NCBI GenBank assembly: GCA_900771975.1
Contig: CAAGPV010000060.1
Coordinates: forward strand, 1 to 21,714
From: an uncultured Prevotella sp.
GTDB taxonomy: Bacteria > Bacteroidota > Bacteroidia > Bacteroidales > Bacteroidaceae
Reading direction: 5' to 3'
Length of the DNA stretch: 21,714 nt
In this document: positions 1 through 7,789 of the stretch, one piece after another
How positions within the stretch are numbered: position 1 is the stretch's first letter
How the letters are laid out: every line of letters starts with the position of its first letter
Notes under the pieces: model-generated
The model's input: only the letters and a program-made list of their open reading frames with translations
What the model was told of the DNA's origin: nothing
Databases searched by the model: none
Position numbers and translations under genes: made by a program

Positions 1-219
1 ATAGGTAACGTTCCTCTGTCTCATCTTGTCGTATTCCCGTCTTCGTCTGTCCTCGCCACTTTTAACCAAAATGAGAAAAGTAACTGATAACCAGCAAACT
101 TTCCTCATTCTTCTCTCAAACACTTTTTATATGTACTTTCGCAAGGTGAAACATAGGGTATTGCTAAATCGCTGATTGTCAGCCGCTTGCAAAACCTGTT
201 TTTCGGTAGCTTAAAAGCT
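1..219. other. intergenic stretch, no gene seen
   Basis: No open frame here resembles a protein. The only local structure I see is a weak 5-bp hairpin (GCTGA, loop TTG, TCAGC) at 171-183, lying downstream of the RidA-like gene but without a following T-run. I do not call it a terminator. Confidence 0.5.
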
Positions 220-1236
220 TTATTTTTCAGCTGTACATTCCATTTCGATGAGCCATTCTGGACGGCAAACTTTTGCATGAACAAGAATGTGTGGTTTTTT
301 GGGAAACCGTTTTTCCATATAGGCATTCACGGTTTCGTAGTCGCTCAAGTCGCGCAGATAGATGATGAAATAGTTGGCATCTTCTATCTGTGCACCCCCG
401 TCATGCAGTAGGGCATCGATGTTTTCGAGCAGGCGTTTGGTTTGTCGTTCCACATTACCAATGTAGATGCAATGGCCGTGCTTGTCGATGCTGGCGGTTC
501 CTGATATGAAATAGAGGTTCTTTTCTCCGAGGGTGAGGCGTGTTCCGCGTTCGAAAGCCACTCCATACTCGTGTGTGGGGTTGAGATGGTCGAGTGCTTG
601 AAGGTACATCTTGTCTTCTTCCTTAATCTTTGGGAAGGTGAGGAAGTCCATGGCTACGGCTGCTGAACGTGTCTGCGAATAGCCTCCTATGCCCGTGCTG
701 GCTATGTAGTGGGTGTCAATGGTGAGTCCATAGCGTTTGAAAATGTCGTTGCGGGCTTTCACCACTCCTTCGTAGTTGACGTCAATATCGGCCACATAAA
801 TCCATGTTCTTACCAAATGGGTTTTCATGTCAACCCCTTTTCCTTCCATACTGCGGATGTATTTTTCAAACAGGGCAATGGTTTGTACGTACGAGTTGGT
901 TGCCCGTGTTTCCTTTTCGGTCAGGCGCATACTTTGGAAGATGAAGTCTTGCTGCTCGTCAGAGGTTTTGACCAACAGACTTATCTTGCTTCCGTCGAGA
1001 GGCGCTTGTTCAACAATGGATGTAGCGTGCTGGCTCAGCGTGTCTTGATAGAGTTCGGTTTCTACGAATGTTTGGTATTGGTTTTGTGCATCGCTGAGGA
1101 AGACTTTGGAATATTGCAGTTGTCTGCCAGCTTCTGCTTCTTTGGATAAATAGCTCTGTGTGGTGACTTGCAGTTCCTCCAAGCGTTCTGTAAAGGAGCC
1201 GCGACTCTTGGGTGAGAGTATCTGATAGTTGTTCAT
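220..1236 (-). CDS. RidA/chorismatase-like protein (YjgF/YER057c/UK114 superfamily)
   Basis: A 338-residue cytosolic protein. Residues about 240-338 form a clear RidA-like domain: FISGTAS at 243-249, an amphipathic helix with QTKRLLENIDALL, and a terminal strand CRPEWLIEME at 324-333. Arg325 aligns with the arginine that binds the imine or carboxylate in RidA. Residues about 120-190 look like a second, diverged RidA-like fold (LVRTWIYVADID). A tandem arrangement of this size, with the GTAS motif, recalls chorismatase-type proteins (FkbO, XanB2) more than the 130-residue RidA. The open frame extends upstream to 1362, but the start at 1236 is preferred because a promoter lies at 1256-1286, inside the longer frame. 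RidA proteins remove reactive enamines made by PLP enzymes; chorismatases cleave chorismate. I cannot choose between these roles. It lies downstream of argF' in the same direction but has its own promoter. Confidence 0.75.
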   Translation of the reverse strand: MNNYQILSPKSRGSFTERLEELQVTTQSYLSKEAEAGRQLQYSKVFLSDAQNQYQTFVETELYQDTLSQHATSIVEQAPLDGSKISLLVKTSDEQQDFIFQSMRLTEKETRATNSYVQTIALFEKYIRSMEGKGVDMKTHLVRTWIYVADIDVNYEGVVKARNDIFKRYGLTIDTHYIASTGIGGYSQTRSAAVAMDFLTFPKIKEEDKMYLQALDHLNPTHEYGVAFERGTRLTLGEKNLYFISGTASIDKHGHCIYIGNVERQTKRLLENIDALLHDGGAQIEDANYFIIYLRDLSDYETVNAYMEKRFPKKPHILVHAKVCRPEWLIEMECTAEK

Positions 1237-1255
1237 CTCTTTTTTTAATTTGCCA

Positions 1256-1286
1256 CAAAGGTAGCAAAAAAGACCGACACTCAAAA
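1256..1286 (-). promoter_or_regulatory. Bacteroidetes-type promoter for the RidA-like gene
   Basis: On the minus strand TACCTTTG (1256-1263) fits the TAnnTTTG -7 box. A TTTTTG stretch ends at 1282, 18 bases upstream, as a -33 box. The -7 box lies about 20 bases before the ATG at 1236, which also argues for that start rather than 1362. Confidence 0.55.
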
Positions 1287-1391
1287 AGGAGAATCTTACA
1301 AAAAGAAAGGAATACCCATAAATGGTGAGTGAACAAACGTCCTCCCCCCGTATGCTCACCAATAGCAGGGAGGAGAACGCTGATAGGGTTG

Positions 1392-2387
1392 TTAGAGTGA
1401 TTCAAGCACGCGTTTGAGCACTACTTCGGCAGAAATTTCGCGGTTGGCCGCTTCCGGAATGACGAGCGAATGGTTGCTTTCGATAACGTCGTCGGTCACG
1501 ATGAGGCCACGGCGTACGGGCAGACAATGCATGAAGAACCCGTTGTTGGTCCATGCCATGTGCTCGCTATCGATGGTCCAACTCATGTCTTTGTTCAGAA
1601 TTTTCCCATAGTCGGAAGGGCAGGTAACACCTGGACAACTCCAGTTTTTGGCGTAAACAAAGTCGGCCTCAGTCAAAGCATCTTTTTGGTCATATTCAAC
1701 ACGGGCTGTTCCGACGAATTTCGGGTCGAGTTCGTAGCCTTTTGGGTGGGTGACGACAAAGTCTACGTCAGCGGCATTCATCCATTGTGCAAACGAGTTG
1801 GGAACGGCTTGCGGTAGCGCACGGCAATGGGGCGCCCATGACAGTACTACTTTTGGACGCCGATGGGAGACGGGTGCGTCAGCGTTGGCTATACGCTTGG
1901 CCCATGCCTCCTTGATGGTGATGAGGTCGGCAAAAGCCTGTAGGGGATGGACGGTGGCTGTCTCCATGGCCACTACGGGTCGCCCACTGTATTTTACAAA
2001 CTGATTGACGATGGTTTCGGCATAATCAAACTCTCTGTTACTTAGGCCTGCAAACGAGCGAACCGCTATGATGTCGGCATAGGAACCCATTACGGGGATA
2101 GCCTCGAGCAGGTGTTCGCTTTTGTCCCCATCCATAATGACGCCCCGTTCAGTCTCCAGTTTCCATGCGCCAGCGTTTACATCGAGCACAATCACGTTCA
2201 ATCCAAGGTTCATGGCTGCCTTTTGTGTAGAGAGGCGAGTGCGTAGCGAGTTGTTAAAGAAAATCATCAGAAGGGTTTTGTTCTTGCCCAACTGTTGATA
2301 GGCAAAACGATCCTGTTTTACTTTGATGGCTTCGGTGAGTGCTTGCTGGAGGTCGCCAATATCCTCAACATTGAAGAATGTTCTCAT
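1392..2387 (-). CDS. argF': N-succinylornithine carbamoyltransferase (argF')
   Basis: A 331-residue transcarbamylase that should transfer the carbamoyl group of carbamoyl phosphate to N2-acylated ornithine in arginine synthesis. The carbamoyl phosphate site is the variant SLRTR at 47-51 (STRTR in ordinary OTCases), followed by HPLQ at 147-150 and the catalytic HCLPVRR at 287-293. The overall sequence resembles the Bacteroides fragilis SOTCase and the Xanthomonas AOTCase, not classical ornithine carbamoyltransferase. Residue 90, in GDKSEHL, is Ser (codon 2118-2120). This position separates the two enzymes: Glu92 in Xanthomonas AOTCase, Pro90 in B. fragilis SOTCase, and Ser at this site is reported to give SOTCase activity. 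The gene follows proA by 46 bases with no obvious promoter between, so it probably belongs to the proB-proA transcript. The start is the first ATG, in a leader free of competing starts. Confidence 0.92.
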   Translation of the reverse strand: MRTFFNVEDIGDLQQALTEAIKVKQDRFAYQQLGKNKTLLMIFFNNSLRTRLSTQKAAMNLGLNVIVLDVNAGAWKLETERGVIMDGDKSEHLLEAIPVMGSYADIIAVRSFAGLSNREFDYAETIVNQFVKYSGRPVVAMETATVHPLQAFADLITIKEAWAKRIANADAPVSHRRPKVVLSWAPHCRALPQAVPNSFAQWMNAADVDFVVTHPKGYELDPKFVGTARVEYDQKDALTEADFVYAKNWSCPGVTCPSDYGKILNKDMSWTIDSEHMAWTNNGFFMHCLPVRRGLIVTDDVIESNHSLVIPEAANREISAEVVLKRVLESL

Positions 2388-2433
2388 ATTGTAGTTGTTT
2401 TATGGTAATAATCGTGTATGGAAAGAAGTGAGG

Positions 2434-3687
2434 TTACGGACGAGTTTGCCCATGGCCGTCAATGAGCCACTTATAGGTGGTAATTTCTTCAAGGGCCATC
2501 GGGCCGCGAGCTCCCAATTTTTGTGTGCTGATGCCAATCTCAGCACCAAGGCCGAATTGTGCACCATCGGTGAAACTGGTTGGGGCGTTGACGTAAACGC
2601 AGGCTGCATCCACCATTGTCTGGAAACGACGGGCGGTAGTGGTGTCTTCGGTGACGATGCTTTCGCTGTGACCGCTGCCATATTTAGCAATGTGGTTGAG
2701 GGCATCTTCCACGCTATCTACGGTTCTTATTCCCATTTGCAGGCTCAGCCATTCCGTGTTCCAGCAAGTTTCGGGGTCGGTGACGGTCAGAAGAAGTTTT
2801 GGAGGATAGTTGCCTTGCAAGGCGTTGTAAGCCCTTTCGTCAGCATGTAGCTTTACGCCTTTTTGTGCAAGAGGCTGGCAGAGTGTGGGCAAATCGGGAA
2901 GACGGTCTTGGTGGACAAGCAGACAGTCGAGAGCGTTGCACACGCTGACGCGGCGTGTTTTGGCGTTGCACACCACCGCGCGGGCTACTGTTAGGTCGGC
3001 AGCAGTGTCTATAAAGCAATGGACAACGCCAGCGCCAGTTTCTATAACCGGCACTTTAGCGGTGTCTCTCACCACCTGAATCAGTCGTTTTGATCCTCTT
3101 GGAATGCACAAATCTACATATCCGACAGCCGTTAGCAAGGCAGTCGTCGCTTCGTGGGTGGCAGGCAGCAAGGCCACTACGGATGGAGAAACGCCCTTAT
3201 CCCGCAGAACATCATGTATGAGCTTCACTCCTGCCCTGCAAGAGGCGTCAGCATCCTTTCCTCCTTTCAGGATGCAGGCATTCCCACTCTTGAAGCACAA
3301 AGAAAAAACGTCAAATGTTACGTTTGGGCGCGCCTCATAAATCATGCCGATAACCCCGAACGGAACGGTGATGCGGCGTAGACGAAGGCCGTTGTCCAGG
3401 GTCTTCTCTTTCAGGATTTTTCCGAGCGGTGAGGGCAAAGTGCTGACGTGTCGCATATCGGCGGCAATGTCCCTAAGCCGTTGTTCAGTCAGTTGCAAGC
3501 GGTCGTAGAGTGGGTTTGCCCTGTCCATCTTTTCCAAATCTTCCTTGTTGGCCTCCAATAGTGCAGGGGTTTGGGCTATGATGGCGTCAGCCACGGCTTG
3601 CAAAATTTCGTTGCGTTGGTTGTCGGTTAGCAAGCCAAGCTCTTTGCTTGCAGCTTTCACCTGCTGGAACGTTTCTTTCAGTATCAT
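2434..3687 (-). CDS. proA: gamma-glutamyl phosphate reductase
   Basis: The second enzyme of proline synthesis. It reduces L-glutamyl 5-phosphate with NADPH to glutamate semialdehyde, which cyclises to pyrroline-5-carboxylate. The 417 residues from the ATG at 3687 match the usual family length; the frame opens 18 codons earlier (3741) but that extension has no family resemblance. The aldehyde dehydrogenase-like fold is evident: YEARPNVTFD at 117-126, LKGGKDA at 140-146, IPRGSK at 195-200, and the catalytic cysteine at 250 in SVCNALD, with FGLGAEIGIST near the C-terminus. It lies 93 bases after proB in the same direction, the usual proBA order, and ProB and ProA are expected to work together because glutamyl phosphate is labile. 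Confidence 0.95.
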   Translation of the reverse strand: MILKETFQQVKAASKELGLLTDNQRNEILQAVADAIIAQTPALLEANKEDLEKMDRANPLYDRLQLTEQRLRDIAADMRHVSTLPSPLGKILKEKTLDNGLRLRRITVPFGVIGMIYEARPNVTFDVFSLCFKSGNACILKGGKDADASCRAGVKLIHDVLRDKGVSPSVVALLPATHEATTALLTAVGYVDLCIPRGSKRLIQVVRDTAKVPVIETGAGVVHCFIDTAADLTVARAVVCNAKTRRVSVCNALDCLLVHQDRLPDLPTLCQPLAQKGVKLHADERAYNALQGNYPPKLLLTVTDPETCWNTEWLSLQMGIRTVDSVEDALNHIAKYGSGHSESIVTEDTTTARRFQTMVDAACVYVNAPTSFTDGAQFGLGAEIGISTQKLGARGPMALEEITTYKWLIDGHGQTRP

Positions 3688-3780
3688 TTGCTTTTCGCTT
3701 CTTCTTGTTAGTGTTGCGCCCTGTTGGGGCGTTTGCTCCAATTGTCTTGCTTGGGGTTTCTGTCCCAGACTACAGTGTAG

Positions 3781-4851
3781 CTACTCCATATAGAGGTAGT
3801 CGTAATGGACCAAAGGCTTTTGGCCGTGTGCCCCGATAAGTGCTTTTGCGGAAGAACTGTCATAGCTGCTGCGGCCAATGCCGATGGTAACGCCCTGCTC
3901 GTTGACGATGTTCACGAGGTCGCCTTCCTCAAAGTCACCTTCAATCATGGTAACCCCCACCAGCAACAGACTTGTAGCCTTTTTGCTGCCAAGAGCCTCT
4001 TCGGCATTGGCATTGATGTGTATAACCCCTTTGGTAAAGCTCTCCGAGTGGGCAATCCATTTCTTCACACCGCTTGTGGGTGATGGGTTGGGGCGAAACT
4101 CGGTGTGCATCGTTTCCTGAGGGCGAGAAGCCAAGTCGACAAGAATGTTGTCGGTCTTGCCGTTAGCGATGATAACGCGAATGCCTTCCTCGGCCACCTT
4201 TTGTGCAATATTACATTTGGTAATCATTCCTCCGCGCCCAAAGTCGCTCTTCTCGTCTTGTATGTACTCACTCAAGTCGCGGTCGTAACCCACCATGGGG
4301 ATGACTCGTGTGCGTGGATCGTCGGGGGCTCCATTGTAGATGCCGTCTACGTTGCTCAAGATGACAAGGGTCTCGGCGTCCATCATTGACGCGATCAGAC
4401 CGGACAGTTCGTCGTTGTCGGTAAACATCAGTTCGGTAACGCTCACAGTGTCGTTTTCGTTGACAATGGGAAGAATGCCGTTTTCGAGCATCACACTCAT
4501 ACAGGAACGTTGGTTGAGATATTCGTGACGGGTGGCAAAGCTTTCCTTCATGGTCAGAATCTGGCCGACATGAATGTCATACTCCCGAAAGAAATCATAG
4601 TAGAGGTTGATGAGTTTCACCTGTCCGATGGCAGAAAAGAGTTGCCGTTGCTCAACGGCATCAAGCCGTTTTGCCGGCCTGTATTCGCTCCGTCCGCTGG
4701 CGATAGAGCCGGATGAGACGAGTATCACTTCGTAGTCGTGGGCACGCAGCCATGCCACTTGGTCTACCAATGCCGACAGACGGGTAACATCCAGTTTTCC
4801 GTCTGTTCTGGTCAGCACGTTGCTACCAACTTTCACAACAATTCTTTTCAT
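3781..4851 (-). CDS. proB: glutamate 5-kinase
   Basis: The first and usually feedback-controlled enzyme of proline synthesis, phosphorylating glutamate with ATP. It has 356 residues from the ATG at 4851. The upstream frame (to 4962) overlaps the end of the ligase gene and does not resemble the family, and the IVVKVGSNVLT motif begins right after the chosen start. An amino-acid kinase domain spans about 1-250, with VSSGSIASGR, NENDTVS, and FGRGGMITK as the ATP/substrate lysine loop. A C-terminal PUA domain covers about 270-345. The glycine-rich loop reads SSGSIASG rather than the commoner SSGAVAAG, a mild variation. It starts 31 bases after the ligase stop and precedes proA. Confidence 0.94.
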   Translation of the reverse strand: MKRIVVKVGSNVLTRTDGKLDVTRLSALVDQVAWLRAHDYEVILVSSGSIASGRSEYRPAKRLDAVEQRQLFSAIGQVKLINLYYDFFREYDIHVGQILTMKESFATRHEYLNQRSCMSVMLENGILPIVNENDTVSVTELMFTDNDELSGLIASMMDAETLVILSNVDGIYNGAPDDPRTRVIPMVGYDRDLSEYIQDEKSDFGRGGMITKCNIAQKVAEEGIRVIIANGKTDNILVDLASRPQETMHTEFRPNPSPTSGVKKWIAHSESFTKGVIHINANAEEALGSKKATSLLLVGVTMIEGDFEEGDLVNIVNEQGVTIGIGRSSYDSSSAKALIGAHGQKPLVHYDYLYME

Positions 4852-4882
4852 GACGATAGGGTGGTTATAGGATGATGTAACA

Positions 4883-6562
4883 TTATTCTTTGTGACTGTC
4901 TCGGTCTCGAATTTCCACACGGCGAATTTTTCCGCTGATGGTTTTTGGCAGGCTGTCGACAAACTCTATCACACGAGGATACTTGTAAGGAGCCGTCTCA
5001 TGCTTGACATGGTTCTGCAATTCCTTGATGAGGGCATCTCCGGCTTGTGTCTTGTATTCATCGGCAAGCACCACGGTGGCCTTGACAACCATTCCGCGTA
5101 TTTCGTCAGGAACGCCTGTCACGGCACATTCCACAACAGCAGGGTGGGTCATCAGGGCACTTTCCACTTCAAAAGGCCCGATGCGGTAGCCGCTCGACTT
5201 GATAACGTCATCGGCTCGGCCCACAAACCAGTAGTAGCCGTCTTCGTCACGCCATGCCAAGTCGCCAGTGTGGTAGTAGCCATTGTGCCATGCCTCATGC
5301 GTCTTTTCGGTGTCGCGGTAGTAGCCTTTGAACAGTCCTAAGGGTTTGTTGTCGCCTACACGAACACAAATCTCTCCTTTCTCTCCGTCCTCACAGTCGG
5401 TGCCGTCTGGTCTTAGCAGGTGGATGTCGTACTGAGGGTTGGGCTTTCCCATGCTCCCCGGCTTGGGCTTTTGCCATGGGAACGTGCCTAACGTCATGGT
5501 GGTTTCGGTTTGTCCGAACCCTTCCATCATTCTGATTCCAGTGAGTTGCAGAAACTCGTTGTACACGGCAGGCTCCAAAGCCTCTCCAGCAGTGGTGCAA
5601 TACTTTAGTGAAGAAAGGTCGTAGCGGGAGAAGTCTTCGCGTATGAGGAAGCGGTAGATGGTGGGTGGAGCACAAAACGAGGTGATGTGGTACTTCTCTA
5701 TCTGTCGGAGAATCTTTTCAGCAGTAAATTTCTCGTGGTCGTAGACAAACACTGTGGCTCCAGCAAACCATTGCCCATAGAGCTTGCCCCAAACGGCTTT
5801 TCCCCATCCGGTATCGGCCACGGTGAGATGAATGCTTCCTTCGTGAAGGTTGTGCCAGTAAACGCCAGTTGTGAGGTGGCCTAAAGCATAGAGAAAGTCG
5901 TGGGCCACCATTTTGGGCTCGCCGCTTGTTCCGCTGGTAAAATACATCAGCATCGTGTCGTCGTTGGTGTTGACATGTTTGGGACGTACGAATGGCGGTG
6001 CAGCCTTCCACTCTTTGTTCCAATCGTGGAATCCTTTGGGGACGGGCTTATCTATTTCTGCCAGGGAGTTGACAGCCACCAAGGTCTCAACGGTAGGACT
6101 TTCGTCCATCGCTTCGCTGACCTGTGTGGTGACATAGTCGTCGTTGACGCACAGAATGGCTTTTACCGAGGCGCGGTTGTTGCGGTAGACAAAGTCGTGG
6201 CGGGTAAGCATGTGGGTGGCAGGAATGGCAATAGCTCCCAGTTTGCATAGGGCAAGCATCGACAACCACCACTGGTAGTGTCTTTTCAAGACAAGCATTA
6301 CCTTGTCGTCACGGCCGATGCCAAGGCTTTGGTAGTAGCTTGCGGTTTGGTCGGTTTGCTCTTTCAGGTCTTTAAAAGTGAATTTCAGTTCTTCGCCCCG
6401 CTCGCTTGTCCATAGCAAAGCCAGACCGTCGGGACGCTCTTGTGCCCATTGGTCCATTACATCGTAGGCAAAATTGAAGTTTTCCGGTATGCGGAAGTGC
6501 AATCCTTGCTTGAAGTCTTCCTCCGACTTGAAGCTTGTTTGTGTCAGAAATCGTTCTATCAT
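4883..6562 (-). CDS. AMP-forming acyl-CoA/acetyl-CoA synthetase-like ligase
   Basis: A 559-residue member of the ANL (adenylate-forming) superfamily that activates a carboxylic acid to an acyl-adenylate and then to the CoA thioester. The motifs are complete: phosphate loop TSGTSGEPK at 209-217, GEALEP, GFGQTET, YHTGDLAW with its ribose-binding Asp, GRADDVIKSSGYRIGPFEVE, and the C-terminal SGKIRR with catalytic Lys545. The layout resembles medium-chain acyl-CoA synthetases and acetyl-CoA synthetase-like proteins. Substrate cannot be read from the sequence. It begins two bases after the stop of the XRE-cupin gene, so the two are very probably translationally coupled, and the regulator may sense the ligase substrate or product. 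It sits upstream of proB on the same strand, so this acid-activation gene is probably cotranscribed with proline genes. Confidence 0.9.
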   Translation of the reverse strand: MIERFLTQTSFKSEEDFKQGLHFRIPENFNFAYDVMDQWAQERPDGLALLWTSERGEELKFTFKDLKEQTDQTASYYQSLGIGRDDKVMLVLKRHYQWWLSMLALCKLGAIAIPATHMLTRHDFVYRNNRASVKAILCVNDDYVTTQVSEAMDESPTVETLVAVNSLAEIDKPVPKGFHDWNKEWKAAPPFVRPKHVNTNDDTMLMYFTSGTSGEPKMVAHDFLYALGHLTTGVYWHNLHEGSIHLTVADTGWGKAVWGKLYGQWFAGATVFVYDHEKFTAEKILRQIEKYHITSFCAPPTIYRFLIREDFSRYDLSSLKYCTTAGEALEPAVYNEFLQLTGIRMMEGFGQTETTMTLGTFPWQKPKPGSMGKPNPQYDIHLLRPDGTDCEDGEKGEICVRVGDNKPLGLFKGYYRDTEKTHEAWHNGYYHTGDLAWRDEDGYYWFVGRADDVIKSSGYRIGPFEVESALMTHPAVVECAVTGVPDEIRGMVVKATVVLADEYKTQAGDALIKELQNHVKHETAPYKYPRVIEFVDSLPKTISGKIRRVEIRDRDSHKE

Positions 6563-6564
6563 GG

Positions 6565-7119
6565 TCAGAGAATTATAGCTAAGAAGCGTGTAGGTTTATC
6601 GTTGAGTGCGCGCATTCCGTGTGGTTGGGTGGCGTCGAAGTAGATGCTATCGCCCTCGTTCAGGGTTAATGTCTTGTCGCCCACTGTCAGTTGCATGGCA
6701 CCTTCCAACACAAGGTTGAACTCTTGGCCTGCGTGTGAGTTGCATTCGATAGGAACATTGTCACCCTTCGGTTCGATGGTAACGATAAAAGGATCGGCAT
6801 TTCTGCCGCGAAATCCTGATGCCAGACTTTCATAGTGGTAAGCCTTGCGGCGTTCAACACTTAGGCCACGGCCTTTTCGTGTAAGGAAATATCCTTTCAT
6901 GCGCGGTTCTTCACCGAAGAGGAGAACGTCAAGGGAAATTTCATATTTTCTTGCAATCTTTTGCAGTTTGCTGACGCTGAGTTCGCGCTCGCCTTGTTCC
7001 ATCTTCAGATATTCGTCTGTTGAAATGCCGCAAAGGTTGGCAACATCTTCCGCAGGGAGATCCAGCGCGTCGCGAAGTCCACGGAGTCGTTCACCAATTA
7101 GCTTTATCGCTTCTTCCAT
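6565..7119 (-). CDS. XRE-family transcriptional regulator with C-terminal cupin domain
   Basis: A 184-residue regulator. Residues about 8-65 form a lambda-repressor-like helix-turn-helix (LRDALDLPAEDVANLCGIS, then KLQKIARKY). Residues about 105-184 form a small cupin_2 barrel with HAGQEFNLVLEGAMQLTVGD and FDATQPHGM, whose His and Glu residues could hold a metal or small ligand. This fusion is a common one-component sensor that often controls the adjacent metabolic gene. The partner here is the acyl-CoA synthetase, which starts two bases after this stop. The promoter region is shared divergently with the DUF4186 gene and contains an inverted repeat over its -7 box, so autoregulation is likely but unproven. 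The start is the ATG at 7119, 43 bases from the -7 box. Confidence 0.9.
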   Translation of the reverse strand: MEEAIKLIGERLRGLRDALDLPAEDVANLCGISTDEYLKMEQGERELSVSKLQKIARKYEISLDVLLFGEEPRMKGYFLTRKGRGLSVERRKAYHYESLASGFRGRNADPFIVTIEPKGDNVPIECNSHAGQEFNLVLEGAMQLTVGDKTLTLNEGDSIYFDATQPHGMRALNDKPTRFLAIIL

Positions 7120-7161
7120 AATGTATTGAATAAAAAATTGAATATTATATTTTGATTTCTT

Positions 7162-7200
7162 GCAAAGTTACGAATTATTCTGTAGATTGACAAACTTTGC
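7162..7200. promoter_or_regulatory. candidate operator: inverted repeat over the XRE-cupin promoter
   Basis: GCAAAGTT (7162-7169) and AACTTTGC (7193-7200) form a perfect 8-bp inverted repeat with a 23-base spacer. One arm covers the -7 box and the other overlaps the -33 box of the minus-strand promoter. Separately, TTTCTTGCAAA occurs twice in direct orientation, at 7156-7166 and 7209-7219, 53 bases apart (about five helical turns). Both patterns suit a dimeric repressor, plausibly the XRE-cupin protein itself. Confidence 0.4.
7163..7194 (-). promoter_or_regulatory. Bacteroidetes-type promoter for the XRE-cupin/ligase/proBA operon
   Basis: On the minus strand TTTG (7191-7194) and TAACTTTG (7163-7170) are separated by 20 bases, a full match to the -33/-7 consensus. 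The transcript would start near 7156 and run into the XRE-cupin gene. Confidence 0.7.
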
Positions 7201-7254
7201 TATTTGCCTTTCTTGCAAATTGAAATAAAAGGAGGGGGCGGAAATAAGGCATAA

Positions 7255-7286
7255 TTTGCATAATATCTTGAAAAGTCCTATTTTTG
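7255..7286 (+). promoter_or_regulatory. Bacteroidetes-type promoter for the DUF4186 gene
   Basis: TTTG (7255-7258), 20 bases, then TATTTTTG (7279-7286), with the ATG at 7317 about 30 bases on. It is divergent from the XRE-cupin promoter and fully matches the consensus. Confidence 0.65.
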
Positions 7287-7316
7287 CAGTAGTTTGAAAG
7301 ACAATAACAATAGGTT

Positions 7317-7781
7317 ATGCATCAACAAGACCCCACGTTAAGCCAATTGTCGCTCTTTGCAGCAACCGAAGGCATGGACGCTTCTGTCGTAAAGGTGGCA
7401 GAATTGTCCCGACACGAGGATGCCGAGAGACTGCAATTGCTGTTTGAACGCTTGTCGCACTCAGCTTTCAGAAGCCGTTTTCACCTGAACGGGAAGGACA
7501 AACTCTACATACAAAACAAGGGATGGGAAACGGTTCGCATCCATGCTGCAGAGTTTGTAGCCCGCCGCTTGGCCCCTGCTATTATTCCCAATGACGGCAA
7601 ACAGACACCTATGCGGCATGTCCACCCTGTGTTTATAGCCCAGCACGCTACAGGTTGTTGTTGCAGAGGCTGCTTTGAAAAGTGGCATCATCTGCCCAAA
7701 GGCCGTGCCTTGTCGGTAGAAGAACAGGCTTATGCCGTAAGTGTGCTGATGGTGTGGTTGCACAAAGAGATGGACGGTTGA
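7317..7781 (+). CDS. DUF4186 family protein
   Basis: A 154-residue protein of unknown function. The recognisable block runs from SRFHLNGKDKLYIQNKGW through IHAAEFVARRLAP, NDGKQTPMRHVHPVFIAQHAT, then CCCRGCFEKWHHLPKG, which I match to the DUF4186 family. The cluster of Cys and His residues (three consecutive Cys, then Cys three positions later, then two His) could bind a metal or Fe-S centre; this is inference. No signal peptide or membrane segment is visible. The N-terminal 40 residues look variable. It is the only plus-strand gene among the amino-acid genes, has its own divergent promoter, and converges on proC with an 8-base gap, so the context does not reveal its function. Confidence 0.8.
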   Translation: MHQQDPTLSQLSLFAATEGMDASVVKVAELSRHEDAERLQLLFERLSHSAFRSRFHLNGKDKLYIQNKGWETVRIHAAEFVARRLAPAIIPNDGKQTPMRHVHPVFIAQHATGCCCRGCFEKWHHLPKGRALSVEEQAYAVSVLMVWLHKEMDG

Positions 7782-7789
7782 GGCTGTTG

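Noticed and set aside
171..183. Hairpin GCTGA-TTG-TCAGC as terminator of the RidA-like gene
   Set aside because: Only five base pairs and no T-run on the minus strand after it.
4892..5341. Long plus-strand frame (149 codons) opposite the ligase gene
   Set aside because: Antisense shadow of a clearly real gene with complete ANL motifs; no promoter.
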